From: DATCJA01 sp963814955
GTDB taxonomy: Bacteria > Acidobacteriota > Vicinamibacteria > Vicinamibacterales > UBA2999
DNA: 64,000 bases
Reading direction: 5' to 3'
Assembly (NCBI GenBank): GCA_963814955.1
Contig: CAWFEX010000010.1
Coordinates: forward strand, 1 to 64,000
The notes beneath the pieces are model-generated. The model did not search any database. It saw only the letters and a list, made by a program, of their open reading frames with translations, and was not told where the DNA came from. Position numbers and translations under genes: made by a program. This document shows, piece by piece, positions 34,335 through 43,035 of the stretch. How positions within the stretch are numbered: the first letter of the stretch is position 1; every line of letters starts with the position of its first letter.

Positions 34335-35052
34335 CTACCTCCCAAACCTCCAGCCCAGCGTGAACGCGTAGGTCCATCCGCCAAGGTCGATGTGCGGGTC
34401 GGTCTGGACAATTGCAAACGGTCGGCCCAGCGGCGCATCGGCACTCTGGTACCGCACTTCGAAGCCGCCGCTGATGACGTCGCCGGCAAAGCGAATGCCG
34501 CCGAGCACGACCGGACCCGTCTCAGTGCCCGAGGCGACGAATTGGTCCCGGAAGATCGCGTTGCGGCGCTGGAAGTCGACGAACTCACCCGATTCGCTGT
34601 AACGCCAAGCGAAGAGGCCGAGTCCGCCACCAAAGTACGGCTGCACGCGGAGAGCTTTGCCGCAGCGGCAGCACACGAACGGTGAATGCCACCGGGATGA
34701 CGCCGAAGGCGCAGATCCTGTTCGATCTCGGAACCGTCGGTGTCGACGAAGTCGGCGTAGACGGACGGCACCGTGCTGCGAGAGAAGCTCAGGCCCGCGC
34801 CTGCTTCGAAGTACTCGCCGAGCGGAATCAGCCACTCGGCGCCGACGGTCGCGCCGTTGAAGTCGCCCACATCGAAGACGAGAAAATTCGCGGTTCTCGT
34901 TCAGCACGTCGCCTTCGACGCGCGCGTCTTCACCGCGTACCGTGAAGTAGCCGAGTGAAAAATTGAGCGTCTGCTGCGCCGCAGCGGTCTGGACGCTCAT
35001 TGCCAGCGCAGCGCCGGCAAGCAGCGTGAGGACAATCAGTCGCGTGTCGCAT
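34335..35052 (-). CDS. Outer-membrane beta-barrel protein (frameshifted)
   Basis: An ATG at 35052 with GAGGAGA upstream is the best start; after an indel near 35040 it gives a signal peptide LIVLTLLAGAALAMSVQTAAAQQ. The mature part starts TLNFSLGYFTVRGEDARVEGDVL, then (second frame, from about 34885) VGDFNGATVGAEWLIPLGEYFEAGAGLSFSRS, and from about 34690 VQPYFGGGLGLFAWRYSESGEF and a C-terminus GGWTYAFTLGWRFGR ending in an aromatic, as barrels do. Three indels are needed. It is probably an OmpW/Opa-like eight-stranded barrel; ligand is unknown. Confidence 0.65.
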
Positions 35053-35150
35053 TCGATGGTCTCTCCTCGTGGCACCGCGCGGGCGCGTGGCGCGGCCCGA
35101 GTGAGTGCATGGCGGATGCCATCGAAGATCAGCAATAAATCCGGTCGGTT

Positions 35151-35972
35151 TCAGTCGGTTGTCCGTTTTGGAGCACGGCCGTCGCGAAACTCGCGGATGA
35201 CGGCGAGCATCTCGTCATGGACGCGTCCGTTCGACGCGACGAGATGGGCGGCGGTGGCATTGAAAGGCGATCCGTCCATTCCAGTAACGCGACCGCCCGC
35301 TTCCTCGACAATGAGCGCGCCGGCAGCCACATCCCAGGGCTTCAGGTGCTGTTCCCAGAAGCCATCGAATCGTCCTGCCGCCACGTAACAGAGGTCGAGC
35401 GCGGCCGAACCCAGCCGCCGGACGGCACGCGCACTCCCAAGGAACGCGCCGAAGAGGGCGACGAGATCGCCCGCCTTTTGATGCACGTCGTAGGGGAAGC
35501 CGGTCACGAGCAGCGCATCGATTAATACGGACGTTTCCGAGACCGCCATGGCGCGCCCGTTCATGTATGCGCCCTCGCCGCGCTCGGCGGTGAAGAGCTC
35601 ATGGCGGGTTGGATCGTAAATGGCGCCCACCTCTGCGCGGCCGTCAATCTCGAGTCCAAGCGACGCGCAGAAGATCGGCAGCCCGTGCGCGTAGTTCGTG
35701 GTGCCATCGAGCGGATCGAACACCCAGCGCCAGCGTGCCGGCGGCCGTGTGGACTGGCCGACGCCCAACTCCTCGGCCAGCACGTCGTGATCGGGAAACC
35801 GCTCGGCGATGACCGCGCGGCACATCCGCTCGCATTCGAAATCAACCTCGGTGACGAGATCGATCGTGCCCTTTTTTGCGATGCGGAAGCCCGACTCGCG
35901 CCGCTCGAGCTGAATGGAGCCGGCGCGCAGGACGATTTCTACGGCTGTGGCGAGGAAAACGGGGTCTGGCAA
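35151..35972 (-). CDS. suhB: Inositol monophosphatase-family phosphatase
   Basis: Mg-dependent phosphatase of the FIG superfamily. The 273-aa protein carries the metal site motifs DLVTEVDFECER, EELGVGQ, WVFDPLDGTTNYAHGLP (WVIDPIDGTTNF-type) and C-terminal PWDVAAGALIVEEAGGRVT. SuhB relatives also assist rRNA transcription in E. coli. The start is TTG at 35972. It is 13 bp from the anti-sigma factor gene, probably in one transcript. Which phosphate ester it cuts (inositol-P, NADP or PAP) cannot be told; note that a sulfotransferase at 53.5 kb would create PAP. Confidence 0.9.
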   Translation of the reverse strand: MPDPVFLATAVEIVLRAGSIQLERRESGFRIAKKGTIDLVTEVDFECERMCRAVIAERFPDHDVLAEELGVGQSTRPPARWRWVFDPLDGTTNYAHGLPIFCASLGLEIDGRAEVGAIYDPTRHELFTAERGEGAYMNGRAMAVSETSVLIDALLVTGFPYDVHQKAGDLVALFGAFLGSARAVRRLGSAALDLCYVAAGRFDGFWEQHLKPWDVAAGALIVEEAGGRVTGMDGSPFNATAAHLVASNGRVHDEMLAVIREFRDGRAPKRTTD

Positions 35973-35985
35973 GAAGGGTGACGCG

Positions 35986-36429
35986 TCACGCTCGCTGGTG
36001 TTGCACGCGCTTCACCATACGCACTTCCATGCCGCCTTCGGGCGCGCGCTGGAGGACCAGCTCGTCCATGAAGCTGCGAATCATGAAGATACCGCGGCCG
36101 CTGCACTTGAGCAGGTTCTCGGGCGCCAGACAGTCGGCCACGGTCGCCGGGTCAAAACCAGCGCCCTCGTCGCGCACGCAGATCGCAACGCCGGGGCCTT
36201 CTTCCCCATCGAGCTGCGCGAACTCGACATGCACGCGCTTGCTGGCGTCGTTGCCGTTGCCGTGCTTGATTGCGTTGATCACCGACTCGCGCACGGCGAC
36301 TCGCACCGAGTGCAGCGCGTCGTCGTCGAGCCGGACTCTCCGGGCCATGTCGTCGCTGACAATCTGGACGAGATCGAGCATGTCGAGGTTGCTTGGGAAG
36401 TCGAGGCGGACGGTTGCGCCGCGAGTCAT
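35986..36429 (-). CDS. RsbW-type HATPase anti-sigma regulatory kinase
   Basis: A 147-aa single-domain GHKL ATPase: N-box AVRESVINAIKHGNGND, G1-box VCVRDEGAGFDP-like (ICVRDEGAGFD), and G2 GRGIFMIRSFMDEL. Stand-alone domains of this size act as anti-sigma factors or serine kinases in partner-switch systems with STAS proteins; no partner is nearby. It lies upstream of suhB. The start ATG at 36429 leaves a 100-bp gap to the divergent aroA. Target sigma factor unknown. Confidence 0.87.
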   Translation of the reverse strand: MTRGATVRLDFPSNLDMLDLVQIVSDDMARRVRLDDDALHSVRVAVRESVINAIKHGNGNDASKRVHVEFAQLDGEEGPGVAICVRDEGAGFDPATVADCLAPENLLKCSGRGIFMIRSFMDELVLQRAPEGGMEVRMVKRVQHQRA

Positions 36430-36529
36430 CGGCCACCAGCGATTATATAAATGTCGACCCTCAACTCCTAACAGCCCTCTGGGAAGGCGGCGCGATTGAC
36501 GGCCAGTTGGGAGTTGCTATAGTCGTCTG

Positions 36530-37844
36530 ATGTCCATGGACGCCGTCATGGTGCACCCCGCGGCGATCGCGTGCGCGGCCGTGTCCGTCCGCCCGGCGAC
36601 AAGTCAATCTCGCACCGGTACGCGCTCCTCGCCGCAATCGCCGAGGGACGTTCGCTCATTCGCGGCTACTCCACCGGCGGCGATTGCGCGTCCACGCTGC
36701 GCTGCCTGCGAGGTCTCGGTGTCGAGATTCGTGAGGTCGGTCGCCATGCCCCGGCGCGGCCTCGACATCGAAGTCACGGGACGCGGCGTCGGTGGCCTCA
36801 GCGCCCTACGCCGGTATGCTGGACGCCGGCAATTCCGGCAGCACCATCCGAATGCTGTCCGGAATCCTCGCGGCGCATCCGTTCTCCACGTCGATCACCG
36901 GAGACGATTCGTTGCGGCGACGGCCCGATGCGCCGAATCATCGTGCCGCTCGAGCGGATGGGGGCGCGTGTCACGTCGGACGAGGGCCGTCCACCGCTGA
37001 CCATCGAAGGGACATCTCCGCTCTCGGCCATCGATTTCGAGCCCGAAGTACCGAGCGCCCAGGTCAAGAGCGCCGTGCTGCTGGCCGGACTGCACGCCGA
37101 AGGCGTCACCCGGGTCCGGGAGCCGCTCAGCACGCGGGATCATACCGAGCGCGCGCTGCGTGTGTTCGGTGCACGCGTCTCGAGCGTTGATCGTACCGTG
37201 TCGCTGCGAGGGCGGTCAGCGGCTGCTCGGCCGTGACGCTGATCGTGCCGGGGGATATCTCGTCGGCGGCGTTCTGGCTGGTGGCGGCGTCGGCGCTGCC
37301 GGGGTCCGAGGTGACGATCGAGGAGGTCGGCCTCAACCCGACGCGCACGGGAATCATCGACATCCTGCGCCGTATGGGCGCGCGCATTGAGATCGAGCCG
37401 CTCGGAACAGGCGAGACGGCGAACCGATGGGGACTATTACCGTCCGGCATGGTGAGCTGGCGAAGCATCGCGATCGCGCCGGAAGAGGTGCCCGGCGTGA
37501 TCGACGAGCTTCCCGTTCTTGCCGCGCTGGCGACGCACGGCGGTGCGCTGACCGTCACCGGCGCGCAGGAACTGCGCGTCAAGGAGAGCGATCGTATTTC
37601 GGCGCTCGCCGACGGGTTCCGGCGGATGGGCGCGGACATCGACGAGCAGCCGGATGGCTTTCGGGTGCGTGCGACCCGCCGGCTGCGCGGCGGCGAGGTG
37701 GATGCGCGCCACGACCATCGTCTCGCGATGGCGTTCGCCATCGCCGCCCTGGGTGCGTCTGGTCCCACCACGATTCACGGTGCGGGCGCCGCGGCGGTCT
37801 CCTATCCCGAGTTCTTCTCCGTGCTCGAATCGCTCCGGGCGTGA
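36530..37844 (+). CDS. aroA: 3-phosphoshikimate 1-carboxyvinyltransferase (several frameshifts)
   Basis: EPSP synthase of the shikimate pathway. Start ATG 36530 or 36536 (MDAVMV). The gene is legible across at least four indels: RVRGRVRPPGDKSISHRYALLAAIAEG, CASTLRCLRGLGVEI, MLDAGNSGSTIRMLSGILAA, EVPSAQVKSAVLLAGLHAEG, PGDISSAAFWLVAASALPGS, then intact to the end with RVKESDRISALADGFRRMG and ARHDHRLAMAFAIAAL. These are the PEP and shikimate-3-P binding blocks. The breaks (about 36590, 36745-36800, 36920, 37220) look like consensus errors. It overlaps aroK by four bases (GTGA). Confidence 0.88.
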
Positions 37845-38341
37845 AGGCCGACAAGCTGTATCTCGTCGGATTCATGGGTGCGGGCAAGTCGACCACCGCG
37901 GTCGGCGCTCGGCCGCCGGATTGGCTGGCGCTCGGAGGACATCGACAGACGCATCGAAGCTCGCGAACGTCGCTCGGTTGCCGCGATTTTCGCGAACGAA
38001 GGCGAGGCATACTTTCGAGCTGTGGAAAAGCAGATCCTGCATGAACTTCTGCCGAGCGCGGAACGTCGTCGTCGCAGCGGGCGGTGGCACGTTCGTCGAA
38101 CCGGACAATCGAGCCCTGATGCTCGCCGACGGCGCCGTGGCGTGGCTCGATATTCCACTCAACTGCGTGATCGAGCGGGTCCCACGCGATGGCCGACGGC
38201 CGCTCGCCGCCGATCTGACGCAGTTGGAACAGCTCTACGTGCGACGACGGCGTCGCATACGCCGACGCGCACGTCCGAATCGATGCCTCGAGGCCGGCTG
38301 CCGAAGTTGTGGAGCGGCTGCTCGAGTGGATTGGATATTAG
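37842..38341 (+). CDS. aroK: Shikimate kinase (frameshifted)
   Basis: Starts GTG 37842, overlapping the aroA stop, with KADKLYLVGFMGAGKSTT (P-loop). Further blocks appear in other frames: EDIDRRIEARERRSVAAIFANEGEAYFRAVE (shikimate-binding DxD/R region), VVVAAGGGTFVEPDNRALM (GGG motif), AVAWLDIPLNCVIERV, and C-terminal RPAAEVVERLLEWIGY. About 165 aa when corrected, the normal size. Three or more indels. Supplies aroA with shikimate 3-phosphate; the gene order aroA-aroK confirms the identification. Confidence 0.85.
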
Positions 38342-38347
38342 CGGCAC

Positions 38348-39121
38348 GTGAAATATCTCGTCCTGAGCGACATTCACGCCAACCTCGAGGCGCTCGAGGC
38401 GACGCTGGCGGCGGCCGCCGGCTACGACAGCGCGCTCGTGCTGGGCGATCTCGTCGGCTACGGCGCCGACCCCAATGCTGTCATCGAGCGCATGCGTGGC
38501 CTTCGGATCGGGGCGATCATCCGTGGCAATCACGACAAGGTTGCGGCGGGACTCGAGGGTGTGGAGGGGTTCAACCAGATCGCGCGGGAGGCGATCGAGT
38601 GGACGATCGCCGATCTGACTCCGCGAAAACCGCGCGTGGCTCGGCGCATTGCCGAAAGGGCCGGTGCTCGTCGACGACATCGTGGAAATCTGCCACGGCG
38701 CGCCGTACGAAGAGGACATGTACGTGTTCGACGATCTGGACGCGGTGCGCGCGATCCGATCGGCGGAGAGCGCGCTTTGTCTTTTCGGACACACACATGT
38801 GCCTGCCGTCTTCCGGTTCTTCAGCCAGTCGCCGGAAGGCGCTCGCCGCGTCCGGAGACGGGATGATCGAATTCATTGGACCGCCGCGCGGCGGCCAGTT
38901 CAGTTTCGACTGTAGAGCCGAATGTGCGCTACCTCGCGAACTGCGGTGCGGTTGGTCAGCCGCGCGATGGCGACCCTCGTGCGGCGTACGGCATCGTCGA
39001 CACCGGCGCCCGCACAGTGACGACGCTGCGCGTCGAATACGACATAACCAGCGCGCAGCAGAAGATCGTCAGAGCGGGATTGCCCGAGATTCTCGCGAAG
39101 CGATTGGCGGTAGGGAGATAG
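38348..39121 (+). CDS. Calcineurin-like metallophosphoesterase (frameshifted)
   Basis: Start GTG 38348: KYLVLSDIHANLEALEATL (DxH), LGDLVGYGADP (GDxxGYG), IIRGNHDKV (GNHD); after a break near 38640, PVLVDDIVEICHGAPYEEDMY, then LFGHTHVPAVF (GHTH), and from about 38925 VRYLANCGAVGQPRDGDPRAAYGIVD (NPGSVGQPR-like) to the stop. This set of motifs is that of single-domain YfcE/ApaH-like phosphodiesterases; the substrate is not known. About 255 aa after correction. It follows aroK by six bases and may be cotranscribed. Confidence 0.82.
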
Positions 39122-39283
39122 AGATGCTCTACCTCTTATTGCCTTCAGATCTGTCCCCGATTTGATCTTCCGCAACTGCGCGGCATATGCGTCGGCCGCG
39201 GCGCGCGATCCGAGGATCCACCCAATCACAATCCCGAGAATGAGCACCGCCGGGATGTAAATGAAGTGGGCCGCGGTCGGCAT
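38900..39283 (-). CDS. Small membrane protein at the end of the ccm operon
   Basis: Starts at ATG 39283, whose A is the last base of the ccmD-like stop (TGATG), suggesting coupled translation. The N-terminus is a membrane helix (FIYIPAVLILGIVIGWILGSRAAAD) followed by AYAAQLRKIKSG. The open frame continues to 38900, running antisense through the phosphoesterase gene. Since that gene is well supported, the true end is probably near 39120 to 39160 and the rest is an artefact of an indel. The start and the helix are the supported part. Function unknown. Confidence 0.45.
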   Translation of the reverse strand: MPTAAHFIYIPAVLILGIVIGWILGSRAAADAYAAQLRKIKSGTDLKAIRGRASLSPYRQSLRENLGQSRSDDLLLRAGYVVFDAQRRHCAGAGVDDAVRRTRVAIARLTNRTAVREVAHIRLYSRN

Positions 39284-39581
39284 CAGGTGCGCCCGGTGTG
39301 CTTTACTTCCGACTCCAGCCGCTCGAGCTCACGCTGCACGGTTCCAAGCCGCCGGGCCACCGAGACGACGTATGCAAACAGCGCCAGCGCCACGAACGAA
39401 TACGCTGCGATGAGCAGCGGCGCTGCCGGAAGCTGATCTTGCGGCGGCAGCTCGTCGATAGGCACGAACTCATCCTGTTGTTCGGCGGCGGCTGTTGAGG
39501 CTGAGATCGAGCGTGCACCGCGACGTCGAAGGTCGTCGAAGCCATGACGACAAGAACGAGGAGAGCTTTACAGAGATTCAT
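39283..39581 (-). CDS. ccmD: CcmD-family protein (one frameshift)
   Basis: Small System I cytochrome c maturation protein; CcmD promotes release of holo-CcmE from the CcmABC complex. The C-terminal part, EFVPIDELPPQDQLPAAPLLIAAYSFV with a membrane helix and RRLGTVQRELERLESEV, is the CcmD-like pattern. The N-terminal frame from ATG 39581 (MNLCKALLVLVVMASTTFDVAVHA) is a signal peptide in another frame; one indel near 39520 joins them. About 98 aa corrected, longer than E. coli CcmD (69 aa) because of the signal peptide. It starts six bases after ccmC. Confidence 0.8.
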
Positions 39582-39587
39582 CGATAC

Positions 39588-40241
39588 TCATCCATCGAAA
39601 TGATACAGGGTGTCGAGCCTGGCGCGCTGTTCTTCAAGTCGAACGCGCATTCGCAGCAGCAACACGAACAAGAGCAGAAACGTGACCGCGCTGAACCACA
39701 GCGGCACGCCGAACGAGGTCGGCAGCGTGGGAACGACGTTCGTGGTGGGATGTATCGTGCGCCAGAAGTTCACGGAAATGTAGACGAACGGCACGTTGGC
39801 CAATCCGAACAGCGCGAGTCCCGCGGCGAGCTTGTCCGAGCCCGGGCCGCCGTACTTGCGCAGGAGCAGATATGCCACCGCCACCATCCACCCCATGAGA
39901 CTGGAGGTCAGCCGCACATCCCACTGCCACCACGTACCCCATGCCTTGCGCGCCCAGAGTGGTCCCGTGACCAGCGTGATTGCGCCGAACAGCACGACGA
40001 GCTCCGCGGCTGCCCACGCACGCCTGTCCTGCCGAGGATCGCCCTGGAAGAGATAACGTACGCTCGCGACTCCGCAGAGGATCGCCGCCAGCAGGAACAT
40101 CCACGCCGACGGCAGGTGCACATAGAAGATCTTCTGCACGAGCCCCATCGTCGACTCGTAGGGAGCCGCCGCGATCAGGATCGGCGCCACGGCGAACATC
40201 ACGCCGCATGTTGCGGCGGCTGGTGTGAACCACTTGGGCAT
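39588..40241 (-). CDS. ccmC: CcmC haem-handling protein
   Basis: Six-helix haem handling protein that loads haem onto CcmE. The protein is 217 aa from the ATG at 40241 (MPKWFTP); the longer frame opens with a TTG at 40265 beside a repeat. The tryptophan-rich haem motif is WGTWWQWDVRLTSSLMGW, and conserved His residues flank it (IFYVHLPSAWM and TIHPTTN). The gap to ccmB (76 bp) is the largest in the operon and contains a degraded GTCAAAAG-type repeat. Confidence 0.92.
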   Translation of the reverse strand: MPKWFTPAAATCGVMFAVAPILIAAAPYESTMGLVQKIFYVHLPSAWMFLLAAILCGVASVRYLFQGDPRQDRRAWAAAELVVLFGAITLVTGPLWARKAWGTWWQWDVRLTSSLMGWMVAVAYLLLRKYGGPGSDKLAAGLALFGLANVPFVYISVNFWRTIHPTTNVVPTLPTSFGVPLWFSAVTFLLLFVLLLRMRVRLEEQRARLDTLYHFDG

Positions 40242-40318
40242 ACGTGCACTCGCAAGCGCTGTCAAAGCTGAAAAGTCAGAAGCAAGTCATAACGTAATAC
40301 CTATTTGACCTTGATACA

Positions 40319-40996
40319 TCAATCCGTCATCAACGCCTCGAACGTCCATAGAGCGAGCGTGACGAATACCACGTCGAAGCACCCGAGCAACGCGAGCCAG
40401 AATCGGAGGATGTCTGCGTCCGGTTGGGGCTCGAGCAGCGCCGCCGTGGCGCGAACACCGGCAATCATGACTGGAACGGTGATGGGATACAACAGCACAG
40501 GCAGCAGGACGTCGCGACTGCGCACACGCACGAGCATGGCGGCGAACAGTGTCCCGACCGCGCTGAATCCGATGGTACCGGCCAGAAGAATCGTCGTCAG
40601 CCACACGGGGTGCGCGAGCAGCGGAGCCTGAAAGAGAAACGCCACGAGGGGAACGAGCAGAACCTCTGCAGCGAGCAGCAGAGCCACGATGCCGAGCAGC
40701 TTGCCCAGATAAATGGCCGGACGCGCGGCGGGCGCCAGGAGCAGCGCTCGCAGCGTTTCAGACTGCCGCTCACGCTCGAACGTTCGCCCAAGCGCCAGCG
40801 TTCCCGCAAACGCGATCGCAATCCAGAGAATGCCGGCCGCGCCACCTTCGGGTGTCCGGCCCTCCTGCACCAGCGCGAATGCAAAGACGAGCACACAAGA
40901 GATCGAGAAAAACAGCGTCGTGTACGCGATCTCGAGACTTCGAACCTCCACGGTGAAGTCTTTCCGGAGCACGAGCCAGACGATACGGGAGAACAT
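40319..40996 (-). CDS. ccmB: CcmB haem exporter permease subunit
   Basis: Membrane subunit of the CcmAB ABC complex, 225 aa, six helices. ATG 40996 overlaps the ccmA TAA by one base (TAATG). Typical CcmB sequences: RKDFTVEVRSLEIAYTTLFFSI at the N-terminus, ERQSETLRALLLAPAARPAIYLGKLLG in the cytoplasmic loop, SRDVLLPVLLYPITVPVMIAG near the C-terminus. Energy from CcmA ATP hydrolysis is used to release haem-loaded CcmE. An open frame runs on from ccmA, but the two proteins are distinct. Confidence 0.93.
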   Translation of the reverse strand: MFSRIVWLVLRKDFTVEVRSLEIAYTTLFFSISCVLVFAFALVQEGRTPEGGAAGILWIAIAFAGTLALGRTFERERQSETLRALLLAPAARPAIYLGKLLGIVALLLAAEVLLVPLVAFLFQAPLLAHPVWLTTILLAGTIGFSAVGTLFAAMLVRVRSRDVLLPVLLYPITVPVMIAGVRATAALLEPQPDADILRFWLALLGCFDVVFVTLALWTFEALMTD

Positions 40997-41767
40997 TACG
41001 GCTCGCCGGTCCGGCTCGAGTCGGAAGCCGCATCCAGCTGTGTGCGGCCAAGGCCTGACGTGCCCGAGCGCCTCATGACGTCGCGATAGATGGTCCGAAG
41101 AGCGTCCGGTTGGTCCACGGCGTCGACTGCGCGTCCGTCGCGCAGGAAAATCGCTCGGTCGAGGAGGTCTTGCGCCAGGTCGAGGTCGTGTGTCGCCAGG
41201 ACGACGATCGCGCCATGGTCGCGCAGCGTGCGCAGGCGATGCGTCAAAGCTGCCACAGAGGCATCGTCCAGACCCGTGAACGGTTCGTCGAGAAGCAGCA
41301 GGCGCGGACGATGAATGAAGGCGCGTTCGAGGCCGAGGCGTTGCCGCATACCACGAGAGAAGCTCGACACCGGATCGTCGGCTCTGCTCGTGAGGCCGGC
41401 GTGATTCAGCGCCTCGAGCGCCGCTCCGCGCCGATCGGCCACACCGTACGAGCCCGCCAAAGAACTCGAGATTCTCGCGAGCGGTGAGCTCAGGATAGAG
41501 GAACAGATCGTGGCCGAGGACCCCAATCGACGCACGCAGGCTCGACCCGTGCTCGGAGGCGCTCCGCCCGCCATAAAGAATTCTGCCGGTACTTGGGCGA
41601 AGCAGCGTCCCCAGCAGCGCCAGCATGGTGGACTTCCCTGCGCCGTTGGGGCCCAGCAGGCCGAGGATTGCGCCGCGTTCAGCGCGGAAGGATACGCGGG
41701 CCAGCGCGCGACGACGGCCAAAATGACGAGAGACGTCGTCAACCGTGAGGTCGTCGAAACCTGTCAC
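40996..41767 (-). CDS. ccmA: CcmA ATPase subunit (one frameshift)
   Basis: ABC ATPase of the haem-release complex. GTG 41767 overlaps the preceding gene by four bases. Walker A GLLGPNGAGKSTML, Q-loop region VLGHDLFLYPELTARENLEFFGG; a one-base indel near 41455; then signature SSFSRGMRQRLGLERA, Walker B LLLLDEPFTGLD and switch His in VLATHD. Corrected length about 256 aa, longer than E. coli CcmA (207) owing to an N-terminal and C-terminal extension (SGLGRTQLDAASD). Confidence 0.9.
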
Positions 41768-43035
41768 GCAGCGACGTCCTTGCCGCCTCCCTGTGGACCT
41801 GCGCCCACTTCATCGAGCTGCCCGTAAATCTGCTCCAGCTCGGCGACGATCCGCTGGCGCCGGACTTCGTCAGATGAGGAAGCCTTTGCGCTGCTGCTGT
41901 CGGCCGCACGGCGTCGCAGCGCAGCCAGTTCTGCAAGCAGCTTCTCCCGGCGTTGAATCAGTCGCCGGTGCGTGTCGTCAGTTCGGGCGCGATGGCCTAA
42001 CGCGAACCAGAACCCGACACCGACGATGACCGCCGCGAGCGACAGCGTCACAAGACGCGGGGTCGCGGAATGGACGGGAAGGTTCGTCAACTGAATGCTC
42101 AGCGTGGCGCCTGACGCCAGCGCCGGGCCGCTGGCAAGCAGAAACACCGTGCCGGTTTCGGCAGGCACCTCGCCGACCGTGGAAAACTGCGGCGACGCCA
42201 TCGAAACCGCACCGACTTTTTCGATCGCCACGGTCAACTGTTCGAGAGCCGCCGGCCAGGTCTGCTGTACGGTGAGGTTTGACCGGTCGTAGCGCAGCTG
42301 GAATCCCACCTGCACGGACGTGGCGCCTGGCGCGAAAGGACCGGTGACCGTGACCCGATCGCCGCTGACGGTAGCGGTCGGAGATGACCCCTCGAGAACT
42401 GCCGCACCTGCTGCGCCAGTAGGCAGGTCGAGGATCAACGGTCCGCCGATATCGACGCGCGCGCGCGCGTTGTTCACGATCTCCAGCACGTAGAAGACCT
42501 GCAGCGCGTCATCCCGGAATTCCATGAGCACGCGCGTATTCGGACTGAACACCACGGTGCCGCGTACGGGCGGCGCGGCCGCCGCAGCCGCGGCCTCCTT
42601 GGCGGCGCGCGCTGCCGCTTCCTTCAGGCCTGCCACGAGAATGACCCGTAATCCGCCTGTTGCCGGCACCATAAACGGATCGGAGACCAACTGCTCGCCG
42701 TTGACCGTTGCTTCGGCGCGACCTTCGGCGCCCGACGTGAGCGTCGAGAACTCAGCTCTGCCCTGCTCGTCGGTCTTCGCAGTTCGGACGCTGCCGCCAA
42801 CCGTCAGCCGGACTTCCTGTCCCGTCACGTTGTTGCCGATCGCCTCGCGCACGACTCGAACCGTGACGGTTCCGTTTGCGAGCTCGGGAGCTGGAATCGC
42901 TTTCCCGTGAATGAGCGACGGGTCGGGCATGGCAATCTGGGCTCGAGCGATGCCCGAGCCCAAAGTCACAAGGCACAAGGCCCAAGTCACAAGGCCCAAA
43001 GCCCAAGGCCGAAAGCCGAAAGCCTGCGGTTTCAT
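41764..43035 (-). CDS. Unknown exported membrane protein inside the ccm operon
   Basis: The 423-aa protein is coupled to both neighbours: its ATG overlaps the zinc-ribbon gene stop by four bases and its stop overlaps ccmA by four. It has a signal peptide, residues 1-33, ending ARAQ; then a carboxypeptidase-regulatory-like beta domain (VTVRVVREAIGNNVTGQEVRLTVGG..TDEQGRAEFSTL), an Ala-rich helix (EAAARAAKEAAAAAAA), a second beta domain with VFYVLEIVNNARARVD, one membrane helix (about 325-345) and a cytoplasmic coiled coil. The signal peptide is encoded by a GGCCCAAAG word repeat, unlike normal coding sequence. It may help apocytochrome or haem delivery, but only position suggests this. Confidence 0.75.
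   Translation of the reverse strand: MKPQAFGFRPWALGLVTWALCLVTLGSGIARAQIAMPDPSLIHGKAIPAPELANGTVTVRVVREAIGNNVTGQEVRLTVGGSVRTAKTDEQGRAEFSTLTSGAEGRAEATVNGEQLVSDPFMVPATGGLRVILVAGLKEAAARAAKEAAAAAAAPPVRGTVVFSPNTRVLMEFRDDALQVFYVLEIVNNARARVDIGGPLILDLPTGAAGAAVLEGSSPTATVSGDRVTVTGPFAPGATSVQVGFQLRYDRSNLTVQQTWPAALEQLTVAIEKVGAVSMASPQFSTVGEVPAETGTVFLLASGPALASGATLSIQLTNLPVHSATPRLVTLSLAAVIVGVGFWFALGHRARTDDTHRRLIQRREKLLAELAALRRRAADSSSAKASSSDEVRRQRIVAELEQIYGQLDEVGAGPQGGGKDVAA
42959..43031. repeat. GGCCCAAAG word repeat inside a signal-peptide coding region
   Basis: On the plus strand the words CACAAGGC, CCAAGTC, GGCCCAAAG, CCCAAGGCCGAAAGCCG repeat with a period of about 7-10. On the minus strand the frame reads the n- and h-regions of the signal peptide of the 423-aa protein. 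Apart from being in a gene it is like the intergenic arrays. Confidence 0.8.

Noticed and set aside
31342..39121. A pseudogene island
   Set aside because: The breaks hit essential, otherwise perfectly conserved genes such as aroA and aroK; single-base consensus errors are simpler.
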